Shown here: positions 8,840-17,752 of the stretch, in pieces
How the letters are laid out: each line of letters starts with the position of its first letter
How positions within the stretch are numbered: position 1 is the stretch's first letter
Assembly (NCBI RefSeq): GCF_019801215.1
Contig: NZ_JAHVJO010000001.1
Location: 558,001 to 622,000, forward strand
Origin: Fictibacillus nanhaiensis
Lineage (GTDB): Bacteria > Bacillota > Bacilli > Bacillales > Fictibacillaceae
DNA length: 64,000 nt
Direction of reading: 5' to 3'
The notes under the pieces: generated by a model
What the model saw: the letters and a program-made list of their open reading frames with translations, nothing else
The model's database searches: none
Told to the model about the DNA's origin: nothing
Program-made: the position numbers and the translations under genes

Positions 8840-10386
8840 TGGATATCTATGAAAAGATTAACGAGCTTTACGAAAAAAGAACGGAAATCGAGTTAGGCGG
8901 CGGAGACGACCGTATCGATAAACAGCATGAACGGGGAAAGTTAACAGCTAGAGAACGTATCGATCTTTTATTGGATGAAGGCACCTTTGTTGAATTGAAT
9001 CCCTTTATGGAACACAGATCACATGACTTTGGCCTTTCTGGAATGAAAGCCCCCGGTGAAGGTGTTGTAACCGGATATGGAAAAATTCATGGCCGCCCTG
9101 TCTACTTGTTCGCACAAGATTTCACAGTATTTGGTGGTGCCCTTGGTGAGATGCATGCTAAAAAAATCAGTGCTGTTATGGATCTTGCTGCAAAGAATGG
9201 AACTCCTTTTATTGGCCTTAATGATTCAGGTGGAGCACGAATTCAGGAAGGTGTCATGTCCCTTGATGGCTATGGACATATCTTTTATAGAAACAGTATT
9301 TATTCTGGCGTAATTCCGCAAATCTCTGTGATTATGGGTCCTTGTGCAGGAGGTGCTGTCTATTCTCCAGCCATTACAGATTTTGTATTTATGGTTGAGA
9401 AAACCAGTCAGATGTTTATAACAGGTCCTAAAGTTATTGAAACCGTTACGGGTGAAAAGATATCTTCTGAAGACCTAGGTGGAGCTGAGATGCATGGGTC
9501 AAAGAGCGGAAATGCGCATTTTACAGCGCCATCAGAACCTGAAGTATTAGAAGATGTTAGAAGATTAATATCTTACCTTCCGCAGAATAATAAAGAGAAA
9601 ACACCTGTATTACCATGGGGAGACGAAGTAGATGACCGGCCTGATCTAACCGAAATCATCCCGTTTGATGCAACAAGACCTTATGATGTTAGAACCGTTA
9701 TCAATGAAGTGGTCGATAAAGATTCATTTATGGAAGTTCATTCCCAGTTTGCAAGAAATATTGTTGTAGGCTTTGCAAGAATAAAGGGTGAAGTGATAGG
9801 ATTAGTATGTAATCAGCCAAAAGTTATGGCTGGGGGACTTGATATTGATTCATCTGATAAAGCATCCCGCTTCATCAGGCTATGTGATTCATTTAACATT
9901 CCGATCATTACATTTGAAGATGTAACAGGATTCTTTCCTGGTGTTAAGCAAGAACACGGTGGCATCATTCGTCATGGAGCCAAAATTTTATATGCCTATT
10001 CTGAAGCTACTGTTCCTAAGATTACAATCATCCTTCGAAAAGCATACGGTGGTGCCTATGTTGCCCTTAATAGTAAATCAATCGGGGCTGATTTAGTTTT
10101 TGCATGGCCTAATGCCGAAATTGCTGTAATGGGACCTCAAGGAGCAGCCAATATTATTTTTGCTAGAGAGATTGAAAACAGCGAAGATCCTGAAGCTACG
10201 AGAGCAGCCAAGATAGAAGAATATCGCACGAAGTTTGCCAATCCTTACATCGCTGCTGCAAATGGAATGGTTGATGATGTAATAGATCCAAGAGAAACTA
10301 GAATCAAGTGTATCCAGGCGTTGGACATGCTGCGCAACAAGAGTGAAGACAGACCCTACAAAAAGCATGGGAATATACCACTATAA
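8839..10386 (+). CDS. yqjD: Acyl-CoA carboxyltransferase subunit (propionyl-CoA carboxylase beta / methylmalonyl-CoA decarboxylase alpha type)
   Basis: A 515-residue carboxyltransferase of the PccB/MmdA type, with crotonase-like N- and C-terminal halves. Glycine-rich oxyanion-hole motifs are visible in both (GGARIQEG with MGPCAGGAVYSPA; GGIIRHGAK with AYGGAYVALNSK). It moves CO2 between carboxybiotin and propionyl-CoA/methylmalonyl-CoA. No biotin carboxylase or biotin carrier gene is adjacent, so partners must come from elsewhere, or the enzyme acts with a separate carrier. Start overlaps the stop of the preceding gene. B. subtilis YqjD is the homologue by position. Confidence 0.85.
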   Translation: MDIYEKINELYEKRTEIELGGGDDRIDKQHERGKLTARERIDLLLDEGTFVELNPFMEHRSHDFGLSGMKAPGEGVVTGYGKIHGRPVYLFAQDFTVFGGALGEMHAKKISAVMDLAAKNGTPFIGLNDSGGARIQEGVMSLDGYGHIFYRNSIYSGVIPQISVIMGPCAGGAVYSPAITDFVFMVEKTSQMFITGPKVIETVTGEKISSEDLGGAEMHGSKSGNAHFTAPSEPEVLEDVRRLISYLPQNNKEKTPVLPWGDEVDDRPDLTEIIPFDATRPYDVRTVINEVVDKDSFMEVHSQFARNIVVGFARIKGEVIGLVCNQPKVMAGGLDIDSSDKASRFIRLCDSFNIPIITFEDVTGFFPGVKQEHGGIIRHGAKILYAYSEATVPKITIILRKAYGGAYVALNSKSIGADLVFAWPNAEIAVMGPQGAANIIFAREIENSEDPEATRAAKIEEYRTKFANPYIAAANGMVDDVIDPRETRIKCIQALDMLRNKSEDRPYKKHGNIPL

Positions 10387-10404
10387 GAAGCGAGGTAATA
10401 CATA

Positions 10405-11535
10405 ATGGTAAACGCAGAACGTCTATTAAACGAGTTTTTAGAGCTCGTACAAATTGATTCAGAAACGAGAAACGAAAAAGAGATTTCTATCGTACTTAAG
10501 AAAAAGTTTGAACAACTCGGGGTAGAAGTTTACGAAGATGATGCTGAATCGAAAACAGAACATGCAGCGGGAAATTTGATTTGTACGTTAAAAGGAAACA
10601 AAGAGGGAGTGGACACCATCTATTTCACCTCTCATATGGATACAGTTACTCCAGGTAAAGGAATCAAGCCTTCTGTTAAAGACGGGTATGTGGTTACGGA
10701 TGGTACTACGATTCTTGGGGCAGATGATAAGGCGGGACTCGCAGCCATGTTTGAAGCGATTAAAGTGCTTCAAGAGCAAAATACGTCCCATGGAGATATC
10801 CAATTTGTTATTACAGTTGGAGAAGAATCCGGTTTAGTTGGTGCAAAAGTATTGGATGCTGAGAAGATTACGGCAAAATATGGTTTTGCTTTAGACAGTG
10901 ATGGTCCTGTAGGTGATATCATTGTAGCGGCACCTACACAAGCAAAAGTACGAGCAACGATCTATGGAAAATCAGCACATGCAGGTGTAGCACCTGAAAA
11001 AGGCGTTTCAGCTATTACCATTGCAGCTAAAGCGATTTCCCGCATGCCATTAGGAAGAATTGATGAAGAAACAACAGCAAACATCGGCCATTTCCATGGT
11101 GGTGGTGACGGTGAACAGACGAATATTGTGTGTGACCGCGTTTTCGTACTAGCTGAAGCCCGTTCCTTAATTCATGAGAAGATGGAAGCACAAACTCAGA
11201 AGATGAAAGAAGCCTATGAATCGGTTGCAGCCGAAATGGGTGGACGAGCTGAGGTTGAAGTCGAAGTCATGTACCCAGGCTTTAAGTTTAATGATGGAGA
11301 TCATGTTGTTGAAGTTGCTAAAAAAGCAGCTGAGAAAATCGGTCGCCCGCACAAACTTCTCCATAGTGGTGGAGGAAGTGACGCGAATGTAATTGCAGGT
11401 CATGGCATTCCAACTGTGAATCTAGCCGTTGGTTATGAAGAAATTCATACAACAAACGAAAGAATGCCTTTAGAAGAACTGACAAAAACAGCAGAAATGG
11501 TTCTTGCTGTTATTGACGTAACTTCTGGTAATTAA
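10405..11535 (+). CDS. yqjE: M20-family metallopeptidase (YqjE, peptidase T-like)
   Basis: A 376-residue di-zinc aminopeptidase/carboxypeptidase of family M20. Metal ligands and catalytic residues are visible in order: TSHMDTV (His and Asp), GADDKAGLA (bridging Asp), GEESGLVG (catalytic Glu), LDSDG (Asp) and the C-terminal His in HTTNERM. The inserted dimerisation domain begins near residue 180 (ATIYGKSAHAG). It is cytoplasmic, probably degrading short peptides or amidated amino acids. It is last in the mutase operon, 18 nt after yqjD, and a terminator follows; its link to propionate metabolism is unclear. Confidence 0.83.
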   Translation: MVNAERLLNEFLELVQIDSETRNEKEISIVLKKKFEQLGVEVYEDDAESKTEHAAGNLICTLKGNKEGVDTIYFTSHMDTVTPGKGIKPSVKDGYVVTDGTTILGADDKAGLAAMFEAIKVLQEQNTSHGDIQFVITVGEESGLVGAKVLDAEKITAKYGFALDSDGPVGDIIVAAPTQAKVRATIYGKSAHAGVAPEKGVSAITIAAKAISRMPLGRIDEETTANIGHFHGGGDGEQTNIVCDRVFVLAEARSLIHEKMEAQTQKMKEAYESVAAEMGGRAEVEVEVMYPGFKFNDGDHVVEVAKKAAEKIGRPHKLLHSGGGSDANVIAGHGIPTVNLAVGYEEIHTTNERMPLEELTKTAEMVLAVIDVTSGN

Positions 11536-11552
11536 TAGGTAATACGAAAAAA

Positions 11553-11588
11553 GCTTGGCGAACACTTCGTCAAGTTTTTGTTGTTTTA
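11553..11588 (+). terminator. Rho-independent terminator after yqjE
   Basis: CTTGGCGAA and TTCGTCAAG form a 9-bp stem with one G-T pair and a 3-nt loop, followed by TTTTTGTTGTTTT. Confidence 0.82.
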
Positions 11589-11641
11589 TAGGTCAAGATG
11601 CCTGTTTTTGTCATAAAAATTAATGAAATTAGGTTTTAAAG

Positions 11642-11671
11642 TTGACAGTATCTTCAAGGTTTATGTAAGAT
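11642..11671 (+). promoter_or_regulatory. Sigma-A-type promoter of the MarR-family gene
   Basis: TTGACA (11642-11647), an 18-nt spacer and TAAGAT (11666-11671) lie about 65 nt before the start codon. Confidence 0.65.
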
Positions 11672-11737
11672 ATTTTTATCATGTAAATATTGGTAAATTT
11701 TAATCATTTTATATCTTATTCCGGGGGAGGAAATGGG

Positions 11738-12235
11738 ATGAGTCAACAATCAGACATGCATATGATGGTGAACTATATGCGTGGAGTATATAAGGTGCTT
11801 GAAGAAGATTGGCAAAAGTCAGCGAAATCGATTGGTTTAACACAAGCTGAACAGCATATACTTTGGATCGTTTCTTTCGAAGAGGATATCACCATCTCCA
11901 AGATTGCTTATTATGGATTATGGGACGTTTCGACTGTTATGCAAGTCATCAAACGTTTAAAAGACAAGGGGCTCGTTAAATTAGAAAAAAAGAACGAAGA
12001 CCGTAGAATATCCTATGTGTACTTAACAGAACAAGGGATTGAAAAACATAAGGAATCTTCAAGCTTTAACTGTCAGATTTACGGGTTCCTAAAAAAATGG
12101 CTGGAAGACGGAAACAAACACGAATTTTATCGTGATCTTATTCAATTACATAGAGATTTAAATGAGCATTTTCATGGTGGAGAATTTGTAGAGTGGGTAG
12201 AAGATACTGGAAAGAGGCTTCATAAGGCAAGGTAG
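11738..12235 (+). CDS. MarR-family transcriptional regulator, Hpr (ScoC)-like
   Basis: A 165-residue winged helix-turn-helix protein. The region from AEQHILWI through ISKIAYYGLWDVSTVMQVIKR to the wing (EDRRISYVYLT) resembles B. subtilis Hpr/ScoC more than classical MarR proteins, but it lacks ScoC's long C-terminal tail. ScoC represses protease and sporulation genes in the transition state; a similar role here is inference. The ATG at 11738 is preferred (GGGGGAGG upstream); the frame extends 16 codons further back into the leader. The stop codon lies in the loop of the following terminator. Confidence 0.75.
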   Translation: MSQQSDMHMMVNYMRGVYKVLEEDWQKSAKSIGLTQAEQHILWIVSFEEDITISKIAYYGLWDVSTVMQVIKRLKDKGLVKLEKKNEDRRISYVYLTEQGIEKHKESSSFNCQIYGFLKKWLEDGNKHEFYRDLIQLHRDLNEHFHGGEFVEWVEDTGKRLHKAR

Positions 12236-12255
12236 ATACCTTGTCTTTTTCTTTT
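12224..12255 (+). terminator. Rho-independent terminator at the end of the MarR-family gene
   Basis: AGGCAAGGTA and TACCTTGTCT form a 10-bp stem with one G-T pair, followed by a T-rich run. The TAG stop codon is inside the hairpin. Confidence 0.82.
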
Positions 12256-12316
12256 GTTTTTAAAGCCCATTCGTTAACATATACTAACAAAGAGAGTTAT
12301 TTAAAAAGGAGTTTTC

Positions 12317-13495
12317 ATGTTGTATCAATCTTCGTTGCCAAAAAGGAGAATTATATTTCACGTTGACATGAATAGCTTCTATGCATCTGTTGAGATGGCT
12401 GAAAATCCTAATCTTAAAGGAAAGCCCCTAGCTGTAGCGGGAAATGTAGAAGAGCGAAAAGGAATCATCGTTACCTGCAGTTATGAAGCAAGAGCAAAAG
12501 GGGTCAAAACGACAATGCCACTATGGCAGGCAAGGAAGTTGTGTCCTGATCTCGTTGTAGTTCCACCGGACTTTGAGACATATAAAATGTATTCTTCTCG
12601 TATGTTTCAGCTTCTTCAAGAATATACGGAATGGGTTGAGCCGGTATCGATCGATGAAGGGTATATGGATGTGACAGCTTGTGAAAATCCGCTTAACACC
12701 GCACAAGATATCCAGAAGAGACTTTTGGATGAGATGAACTTACCTTGCTCGATTGGAATAGGACCGAATAAATTTTTGGCTAAGATGGCATCTGATATGA
12801 AAAAACCATTAGGCATCACCGTTTTAAGAAAAAGAGATCTTGCACATAAATTATGGCCTCTTAAAGTTGGAGAATTGCACGGAATCGGTCAGAAAACAGA
12901 AGAGAAATTCAACAAATATGGAATCTTTACCGTAAAGGATTTAGCACATGCCGTTGATTACGAGCTAAAGCAGCGTTTTGGAATAAACGGATTAAAGATG
13001 AAGGAAAGAGCAAATGGAATCGACCCTCGTCCAGTTGATCCTCAATCAGCGAGCGACTACCGATCGATTGGAAGCTCAACTACTTTAAGTGAGGACATCG
13101 TAAACATCAGTGAAGCTGAACCTGTTTTTAAGAGACTGTCTGAAAAAGTAACTAATCGATTAAAGACGAAAGGATATGTAGCTTTAACGATTGCGATTAC
13201 GATAAGATACAGCGATAGAAAAACAATCACTCGAAGTAAAATGTTAGGCAATGCCACTCAGGAACAATCTGAAGTCTATGAAACAGCGATGCATTTATTT
13301 AAACAACATTGGAATAACGATGAAGTCCGTTTACTCGGTATAACAGCAACGGAAGTCGTAGAAAAGGAGAACGCTACGTACCAGCTTGACCTATTTTCTG
13401 TACAGAAAAATGAGAAAGAAGCATTGCTTCACGATGTATTATCTGCAATCGAAAGAAAACATGGTGAGGGAATCATTAAAAGGGGAAAAAATTAG
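12317..13495 (+). CDS. dinB: DNA polymerase IV, Y family
   Basis: A 392-residue translesion polymerase. Palm-domain metal ligands are visible in HVDMNSFYASVE and SIDEGYMD. The thumb carries helix-hairpin-helix motifs (LHGIGQKTEEKFNKYGI), the little-finger domain follows, and a beta-clamp binding peptide lies near the C-terminus (QLDLF). It copies across damaged bases without proofreading. No LexA-type box was seen directly upstream, in contrast to the second Y-family gene at 20290. It corresponds to B. subtilis YqjH (PolY1). A PAP2 phosphatase gene follows 17 nt later. Confidence 0.93.
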   Translation: MLYQSSLPKRRIIFHVDMNSFYASVEMAENPNLKGKPLAVAGNVEERKGIIVTCSYEARAKGVKTTMPLWQARKLCPDLVVVPPDFETYKMYSSRMFQLLQEYTEWVEPVSIDEGYMDVTACENPLNTAQDIQKRLLDEMNLPCSIGIGPNKFLAKMASDMKKPLGITVLRKRDLAHKLWPLKVGELHGIGQKTEEKFNKYGIFTVKDLAHAVDYELKQRFGINGLKMKERANGIDPRPVDPQSASDYRSIGSSTTLSEDIVNISEAEPVFKRLSEKVTNRLKTKGYVALTIAITIRYSDRKTITRSKMLGNATQEQSEVYETAMHLFKQHWNNDEVRLLGITATEVVEKENATYQLDLFSVQKNEKEALLHDVLSAIERKHGEGIIKRGKN

Positions 13496-13512
13496 CAGGG
13501 GCTGAGAACAGA

Positions 13513-14160
13513 ATGATTCTCAAAAATAGTAAGTTAAGAACATTGATCTGGATTTTTGTTTTTATCGTTGTCTTTTTCCTTCTTGCTTCAATTTATAAGG
13601 AGCCATTGATTAATGGATGGGATGAATGGGTTATGAAACATGTTTCAATCCTGCATAGGGCAGGACTAAATTCATTTTTTGTTTTCATAACAAATGTGGC
13701 TTCCCGTCCCTATCAATATGCCCTTTTAACCTTCTTTTCCATCGTTTGGTTGTTTGTGGAAAGAAGGTGGAGAGAACCTTTAGTAGCTGCAGTTTGCTTG
13801 ATTGGCATCAGAATTGGAAACCAATGGCTTAAAGATCTTTTTCAAAGGGAAAGACCATCATTTGATCGTATTATTGAAATAACAGGATATAGTTTTCCAA
13901 GCGGCCATGCGATGATTTCTTTCGCTTTTTTTGGCATATTGGCATATTTGCTCGTTCAAAATTATCCCGTTTTACAAGCTTACAAAAAACAAGTCTATGG
14001 TATCACCGGGATTTTTGTTTTATTAGTGGGATTTAGTCGCGTCTACTTAGGCGTTCACTTTCCAACAGATGTACTTGCAGGTTTTTCAGCCGGAGCAGCT
14101 TGGCTCTTTATATGTGTAATGCTGTACAATTTTTTAAAAGGCAATCGTGAGACCTTGTGA
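13513..14160 (+). CDS. PAP2-family phosphatase, integral membrane
   Basis: A 215-residue membrane protein with about six hydrophobic segments. The three acid-phosphatase motifs are present: KDLFQRERP, PSGH (SFPSGHAM) and SRVYLGVHFPTD, carrying the catalytic histidines. Members dephosphorylate undecaprenyl pyrophosphate, phosphatidate or phosphatidylglycerophosphate; which of these cannot be told. It lies 17 nt after dinB and may be co-transcribed. A bidirectional terminator separates it from namA on the other strand. Confidence 0.87.
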   Translation: MILKNSKLRTLIWIFVFIVVFFLLASIYKEPLINGWDEWVMKHVSILHRAGLNSFFVFITNVASRPYQYALLTFFSIVWLFVERRWREPLVAAVCLIGIRIGNQWLKDLFQRERPSFDRIIEITGYSFPSGHAMISFAFFGILAYLLVQNYPVLQAYKKQVYGITGIFVLLVGFSRVYLGVHFPTDVLAGFSAGAAWLFICVMLYNFLKGNRETL

Positions 14161-14233
14161 CACCATCATGGGCACTTGGTAACTTACGTGGAATTGTTTC
14201 GAAAAACATGGAATAAATGCATGTATTAAAGAA

Positions 14234-14275
14234 AAAGCTGGCAACCGTACTCATTAGGTACGAAGCCAGCTTTAT
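14234..14275. terminator. Bidirectional terminator between the PAP2 gene and namA
   Basis: AAAGCTGGC and GCCAGCTTT form a 9-bp outer stem, with GTAC/GTAC pairing inside; A-rich on the left and T-rich on the right, so it works for both convergent genes. Confidence 0.85.
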
Positions 14276-14282
14276 TCTATAT

Positions 14283-15308
14283 TTACCAGCCTCGCTCATA
14301 CTGCCTTGGACTTTGGATATCCGTTCCTAGATCATTTGCAGCAGTTCTCGGCCAGTAAGGGTCTTTTAGAAATTCTCGGCCTATAAAGATTAAGTCTGCT
14401 CTGTTATTTTGTAAAATTTCTTCAGCTTGACGCCCTGTTGTGATTAACCCTACAGCTCCAGTTGCCATTTCTGCTTTGTTTTTAATCAAGTCTGCAAAAG
14501 GGACTTGGTAACCGGGATAAGCATTGATTTTAGCTGGAACAACTGCTCCTGAACTGCAGTCGATCAGATCTACACCATCTTCTCTCATCCAGGATGCGTA
14601 TGTCACATATTCTTCCGGTGTGTTTCCTTCAGGATGATAATCATTTGCTGAAATTCTTACAAACAACGGCCCATCCCATTCCAGTCTGATCGATGCGATA
14701 ATCTCTTGTAAGAACCGGTATCTCTTTTGTTGGTTTCCACCATACGAATCTGTTCTTCTATTTGATAAAGGAGACAGGAACTCATTGATCAAATAGCCGT
14801 GAGCTCCATGAATTTCAATAATATCAAAGCCTGCAGCTTTTGCTCTCTTGGCAGCAGCTCTAAAATCTACGACAGTTTCTTCAATTTGTTTTAACGTCAT
14901 TTCTTCTGGCTTTTTCATTTTATCGGAAAAAGCAATAGCTGATGGTGCGATGATAGGTCCGTCGATCATCGCTTTGCGGCCGGCATGTGCAAGCTGTATC
15001 GCAATTTTAGAACCATTATCATGGACGGAACTAACGAGCTCTTTCAATCCTTCCACATGGCTGTCATCCCAGATTCCCAAGTCTTCCGGACTGATTCTTC
15101 CTTGAGGGTTTACAGCAGCTGCTTCAGTCATGATTAATCCAGTTTGGCCCACGGCTCTTGACGTATAGTGAGTCAGGTGCCAAGGTGTTACTTTTCCGTC
15201 CTGTTCAAAGCATGAGTACATACACATTGGTGACATAACGATACGGTTTTTTAACGTAACGTTCCGAATCGTCAATGCTTGAAATAATTGCGGTTGAATA
15301 ATAAACAT
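14283..15308 (-). CDS. namA: NADPH dehydrogenase NamA (YqjM), Old Yellow Enzyme family
   Basis: FMN-dependent ene-reductase of about 340 residues. Landmarks of the YqjM subclass are present: MSPMCMYSC with the modulating Cys, HAGRK, the substrate-binding pair in [21 protein letters not shown] and the C-terminal YERGW whose Arg reaches into the neighbouring subunit. It reduces activated C=C bonds of enals, enones and nitro compounds and is a stress-detoxification enzyme in the cytosol. The start is uncertain: ATG at 15308 follows AAAAAGGAG with no spacing, while an ATT six or nine bases further on fits both the ribosome-binding-site spacing and the length of B. subtilis YqjM. Confidence 0.9.
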   Translation of the reverse strand: MFIIQPQLFQALTIRNVTLKNRIVMSPMCMYSCFEQDGKVTPWHLTHYTSRAVGQTGLIMTEAAAVNPQGRISPEDLGIWDDSHVEGLKELVSSVHDNGSKIAIQLAHAGRKAMIDGPIIAPSAIAFSDKMKKPEEMTLKQIEETVVDFRAAAKRAKAAGFDIIEIHGAHGYLINEFLSPLSNRRTDSYGGNQQKRYRFLQEIIASIRLEWDGPLFVRISANDYHPEGNTPEEYVTYASWMREDGVDLIDCSSGAVVPAKINAYPGYQVPFADLIKNKAEMATGAVGLITTGRQAEEILQNNRADLIFIGREFLKDPYWPRTAANDLGTDIQSPRQYERGW

Positions 15309-15360
15309 CTCCTTTTTTATCTTAAAAACAATAATCAAGTCTCATTCATTGTAAATCTAT

Positions 15361-16125
15361 TTACCACCATTTTTGAAGAAATCTGCCCTTCTGGTCTGGA
15401 GGCCCTTCTTGTAAAAGTTTTTTTGCGATTACTGGGTAGTCTGTAATAATAGCTTCAATTTCCCATTCGAAAAAATACTTCATCCATTTTTTACTGTTTA
15501 CCGTATAAGGCCGGATGGGGATATTGTTCTGTTTGAAACCTTCCATAATGTAAGGGTGAAGGGATCTGTAGTTAGGATGCGCACTCTTCGAACAAACAGC
15601 TCTCACGTATTCCCATGGTTCAAAAAGTCCGGAAGAATAGAGTGGTGCTGTTTCAATGTAAGGATCCAATTTTCTAAGTTTTACGAGACTATAATGATTA
15701 AAGGATGAGATAACAGTTCTTTTTTTCATGCCATATTGGTGAAGAAGCTGCAGTATTTTTTCTTCAATCATGTTGTATTCGATCACGTTATTCTTTAATT
15801 CAATGTTAAGAAGCATCGGAAGGGGAGCGATCCAATCTAAAAACATTTCGAGTGTAGGTACATGTTCAGAGCTGAATTTTTTTGAAAACCAGCTGCCGGC
15901 ATCAACCTTCATTAGCTCGTCAACCGTATAAGTATTAACATTTCCCTTTTTATTAGTAGTACGGTCCAATTTTTCATCATGGATGATTACAGGAATGCCA
16001 TCTTTAGAAAGCTGAACATCCAGCTCAATTCCATCTGCACCATCTTGATACGCCTTTTTAAATGCAGCCATCGTATTTTCAGGACAATCTTTACTAGAAC
16101 CTCTATGAGCAAAAATATATGTCAT
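15361..16125 (-). CDS. Glycerophosphodiester phosphodiesterase, cytoplasmic type
   Basis: A 254-residue GDPD-family TIM-barrel enzyme. Catalytic residues are visible in FAHRGSSKDCPENT (His, Arg, Glu) and DGIELDVQLSKDGIPVIIHD (Glu, Asp, second His). It hydrolyses glycerophosphodiesters to glycerol 3-phosphate and an alcohol. There is no signal peptide, unlike secreted GlpQ, so it acts inside the cell. It lies 50 nt upstream of namA on the same strand. Confidence 0.88.
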   Translation of the reverse strand: MTYIFAHRGSSKDCPENTMAAFKKAYQDGADGIELDVQLSKDGIPVIIHDEKLDRTTNKKGNVNTYTVDELMKVDAGSWFSKKFSSEHVPTLEMFLDWIAPLPMLLNIELKNNVIEYNMIEEKILQLLHQYGMKKRTVISSFNHYSLVKLRKLDPYIETAPLYSSGLFEPWEYVRAVCSKSAHPNYRSLHPYIMEGFKQNNIPIRPYTVNSKKWMKYFFEWEIEAIITDYPVIAKKLLQEGPPDQKGRFLQKWW

Positions 16126-16207
16126 GATAAAAAGCTCCTTTCTACTTAATAGTGATCAGATTTATAGATAGTATAGGCGAAATGAAAAGGGAAGGGAAAT
16201 GAAAGAA

Positions 16208-16232
16208 CCCCCTCCTGTCTATCTGGAGGGGG
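16208..16232 (-). terminator. GC-rich hairpin after the 59-residue gene
   Basis: CCCCCTCC pairs with GGAGGGGG (8 bp, 9-nt loop). On the minus strand it directly follows the stop codon at 16237 and is followed by TTCTTTCATTT, so it probably terminates that small gene. Confidence 0.65.
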
Positions 16233-16236
16233 CAGA

Positions 16237-16416
16237 TTATTTTCTTCGTCTTGATCGTTTCTTTTTTTCTTCTCTATTATGTTCTTCCACATTGGCTCCT
16301 TTTTCAGTTAACCAACGTATAAAAACCAATTCTTTTTCTGTAAGAGATCGTTTTGTGAACTTTTCAAACTGAACGCGCAATTCAAGGTATCTTTGGGAAA
16401 TTTCCGTTTCTGTCAC
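16237..16416 (-). CDS. Small basic protein, 59 residues, function unknown
   Basis: Read directly from the minus strand, starting MTETEISQRYLELR and ending in a strongly basic tail (EEKKKRSRRRK). The body is charged and helical-looking (KRSLTEKELVFIRWLTEKG), without membrane segment or cysteine pairs. The GTG start has an excellent ribosome-binding site (AGGGAGGGA) 6 nt upstream, and a hairpin follows the stop, so it is a plausible complete gene. The basic tail could contact nucleic acid or ribosome; this is only a suggestion. I do not recognise the family. Confidence 0.65.
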   Translation of the reverse strand: MTETEISQRYLELRVQFEKFTKRSLTEKELVFIRWLTEKGANVEEHNREEKKKRSRRRK

Positions 16417-16552
16417 ATAAATCCCTCCCTAAATCTAGCTCTTCATTAAATCATAAAAGTTATGATCAGGGCTTGTCAATTTTTTCTAATCGTCAATTTC
16501 TGCAGAGAAATCAATAGATTTTGAACAAAATAACCAAAAGGAGTTGTTTAGA

Positions 16553-16891
16553 ATGAAAATGTCCATCCGATTATGCTCGGTATTGCTTTCAGCTTTTCTT
16601 TTTTCTTCGCTTGCTTTACCTACTGTTCACGCGGTGTACCCTGACGTTCAGGAGCCGGCATATGCAAAATGGGGAAGACTAGCCGTTTTTGAAACAGGAA
16701 AGCGTTACCCAGATTATCAGATTGTAGATTATTTATACATGGGTCGAAATTTAGCGCAAAACGAAGATATTGTCGAAAAATTTAAGCTCTGGCTCAAAAA
16801 AGATTCTTTTGAAAAAGGTGTAATCGTCTCTATCACACGAACTCCAAGCGGTGTTTTTAGAAATATTTCTTTTCAAGAAACCGATCGATAA
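16553..16891 (+). CDS. yqzG: Secreted DUF3889-family protein (YqzG-like)
   Basis: A 112-residue protein with a clear signal peptide (LLSAFLFSSLALPTVHA). The mature part contains the DUF3889 pattern: AKWGRLAVFETGKRYPDYQIVDYLYMGR, then VSITRTPSGVFRNISF. B. subtilis YqzG has the same architecture and length. Function is unknown. The ATG at 16553 is chosen because AAAAGGAG ends 9 nt upstream, while the in-frame TTG at 16544 directly abuts it. Confidence 0.7.
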   Translation: MKMSIRLCSVLLSAFLFSSLALPTVHAVYPDVQEPAYAKWGRLAVFETGKRYPDYQIVDYLYMGRNLAQNEDIVEKFKLWLKKDSFEKGVIVSITRTPSGVFRNISFQETDR

Positions 16892-16908
16892 AATACAAAA
16901 CGAAAAAT

Positions 16909-17727
16909 TCAGTGTATATTCCCTAATTCCTCTGATCGTTTAACGGCTCTCTTAATACAGGCTGAGAAAGCATCCTGAACATGATATTGGTCCAATTTAT
17001 CAATTCCTGCTTCTGTCGTTCCACCAGGGCTCGTGACTTTTTTTCGAAGAGATATTGGTGATTCAGTCGTATGTTTAAGCATAAGTGAAGCCCCAAGTAA
17101 GGTTTGAGAAATCAGAGTTTTGGCTTCTTCATGAGAGAGGTTTAATTCTTCTGCTGCCTTCTGCATCGCTTCGGCAATATAATACACATAAGCAGGACCG
17201 CTTCCTGAAAGTCCAGTTACGATATGAAGCTTTTCTTCCGCAACATGTGTGACCGTTCCAATCGTCTTAAACAACTCGATGCTAGTCTGTACATGAGTTT
17301 CTGAGGCGTATGCTCCTTTAGATAGAGCGGTCGCTGAATGGCCAATTGAAGCTGAAGTGTTTGGCATGGCTCGAATCACAGGGTTTTTCTTTGCAATCCA
17401 CTCTGTAATCTTTTCTGTTGAAATCCCTGCCATGACAGAAATGAGGAGCTGTTCTTTGTTAATAAAAGGTGCAAGACCTTTAACTGCATATAAAGCATCT
17501 TTTGGCTTTACGGCTAGGATGATAATCCCTGCATCCTTGATGGCGTCATCAATTGCATTTACTCCTGTCACACCATACTTGTCTTGCAAGGCTTTCAATC
17601 GTTCATTGTTGTTCCTGTTTTTAACCGTGATCTCGCTCGGATGCCATCTGTTTGTTTTCGTTAACCCTTCCAAAATCGCTTCTGCCATAGCTCCCGCACC
17701 AATAAACGCTATTTTTTCCTTTTTCAC
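16909..17727 (-). CDS. proI: Pyrroline-5-carboxylate reductase ProI
   Basis: A 272-residue P5C reductase catalysing the last step of proline synthesis with NAD(P)H. The N-terminal Rossmann motif (FIGAGAMAEAILEG), SGSGPAYVYYIAEAM and the C-terminal dimer/active-site signature SPGGTTEAGI are present. It is preceded by a T-box leader with a proline specifier codon, indicating that it is the anabolic, proline-starvation-induced isoenzyme, as B. subtilis proI (yqjO) is. RBS GGAGGG lies 8 nt before the ATG. Confidence 0.93.
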   Translation of the reverse strand: MKKEKIAFIGAGAMAEAILEGLTKTNRWHPSEITVKNRNNNERLKALQDKYGVTGVNAIDDAIKDAGIIILAVKPKDALYAVKGLAPFINKEQLLISVMAGISTEKITEWIAKKNPVIRAMPNTSASIGHSATALSKGAYASETHVQTSIELFKTIGTVTHVAEEKLHIVTGLSGSGPAYVYYIAEAMQKAAEELNLSHEEAKTLISQTLLGASLMLKHTTESPISLRKKVTSPGGTTEAGIDKLDQYHVQDAFSACIKRAVKRSEELGNIH

Positions 17728-17752
17728 TACAGATCCCTCCTCAATTGAGTAT

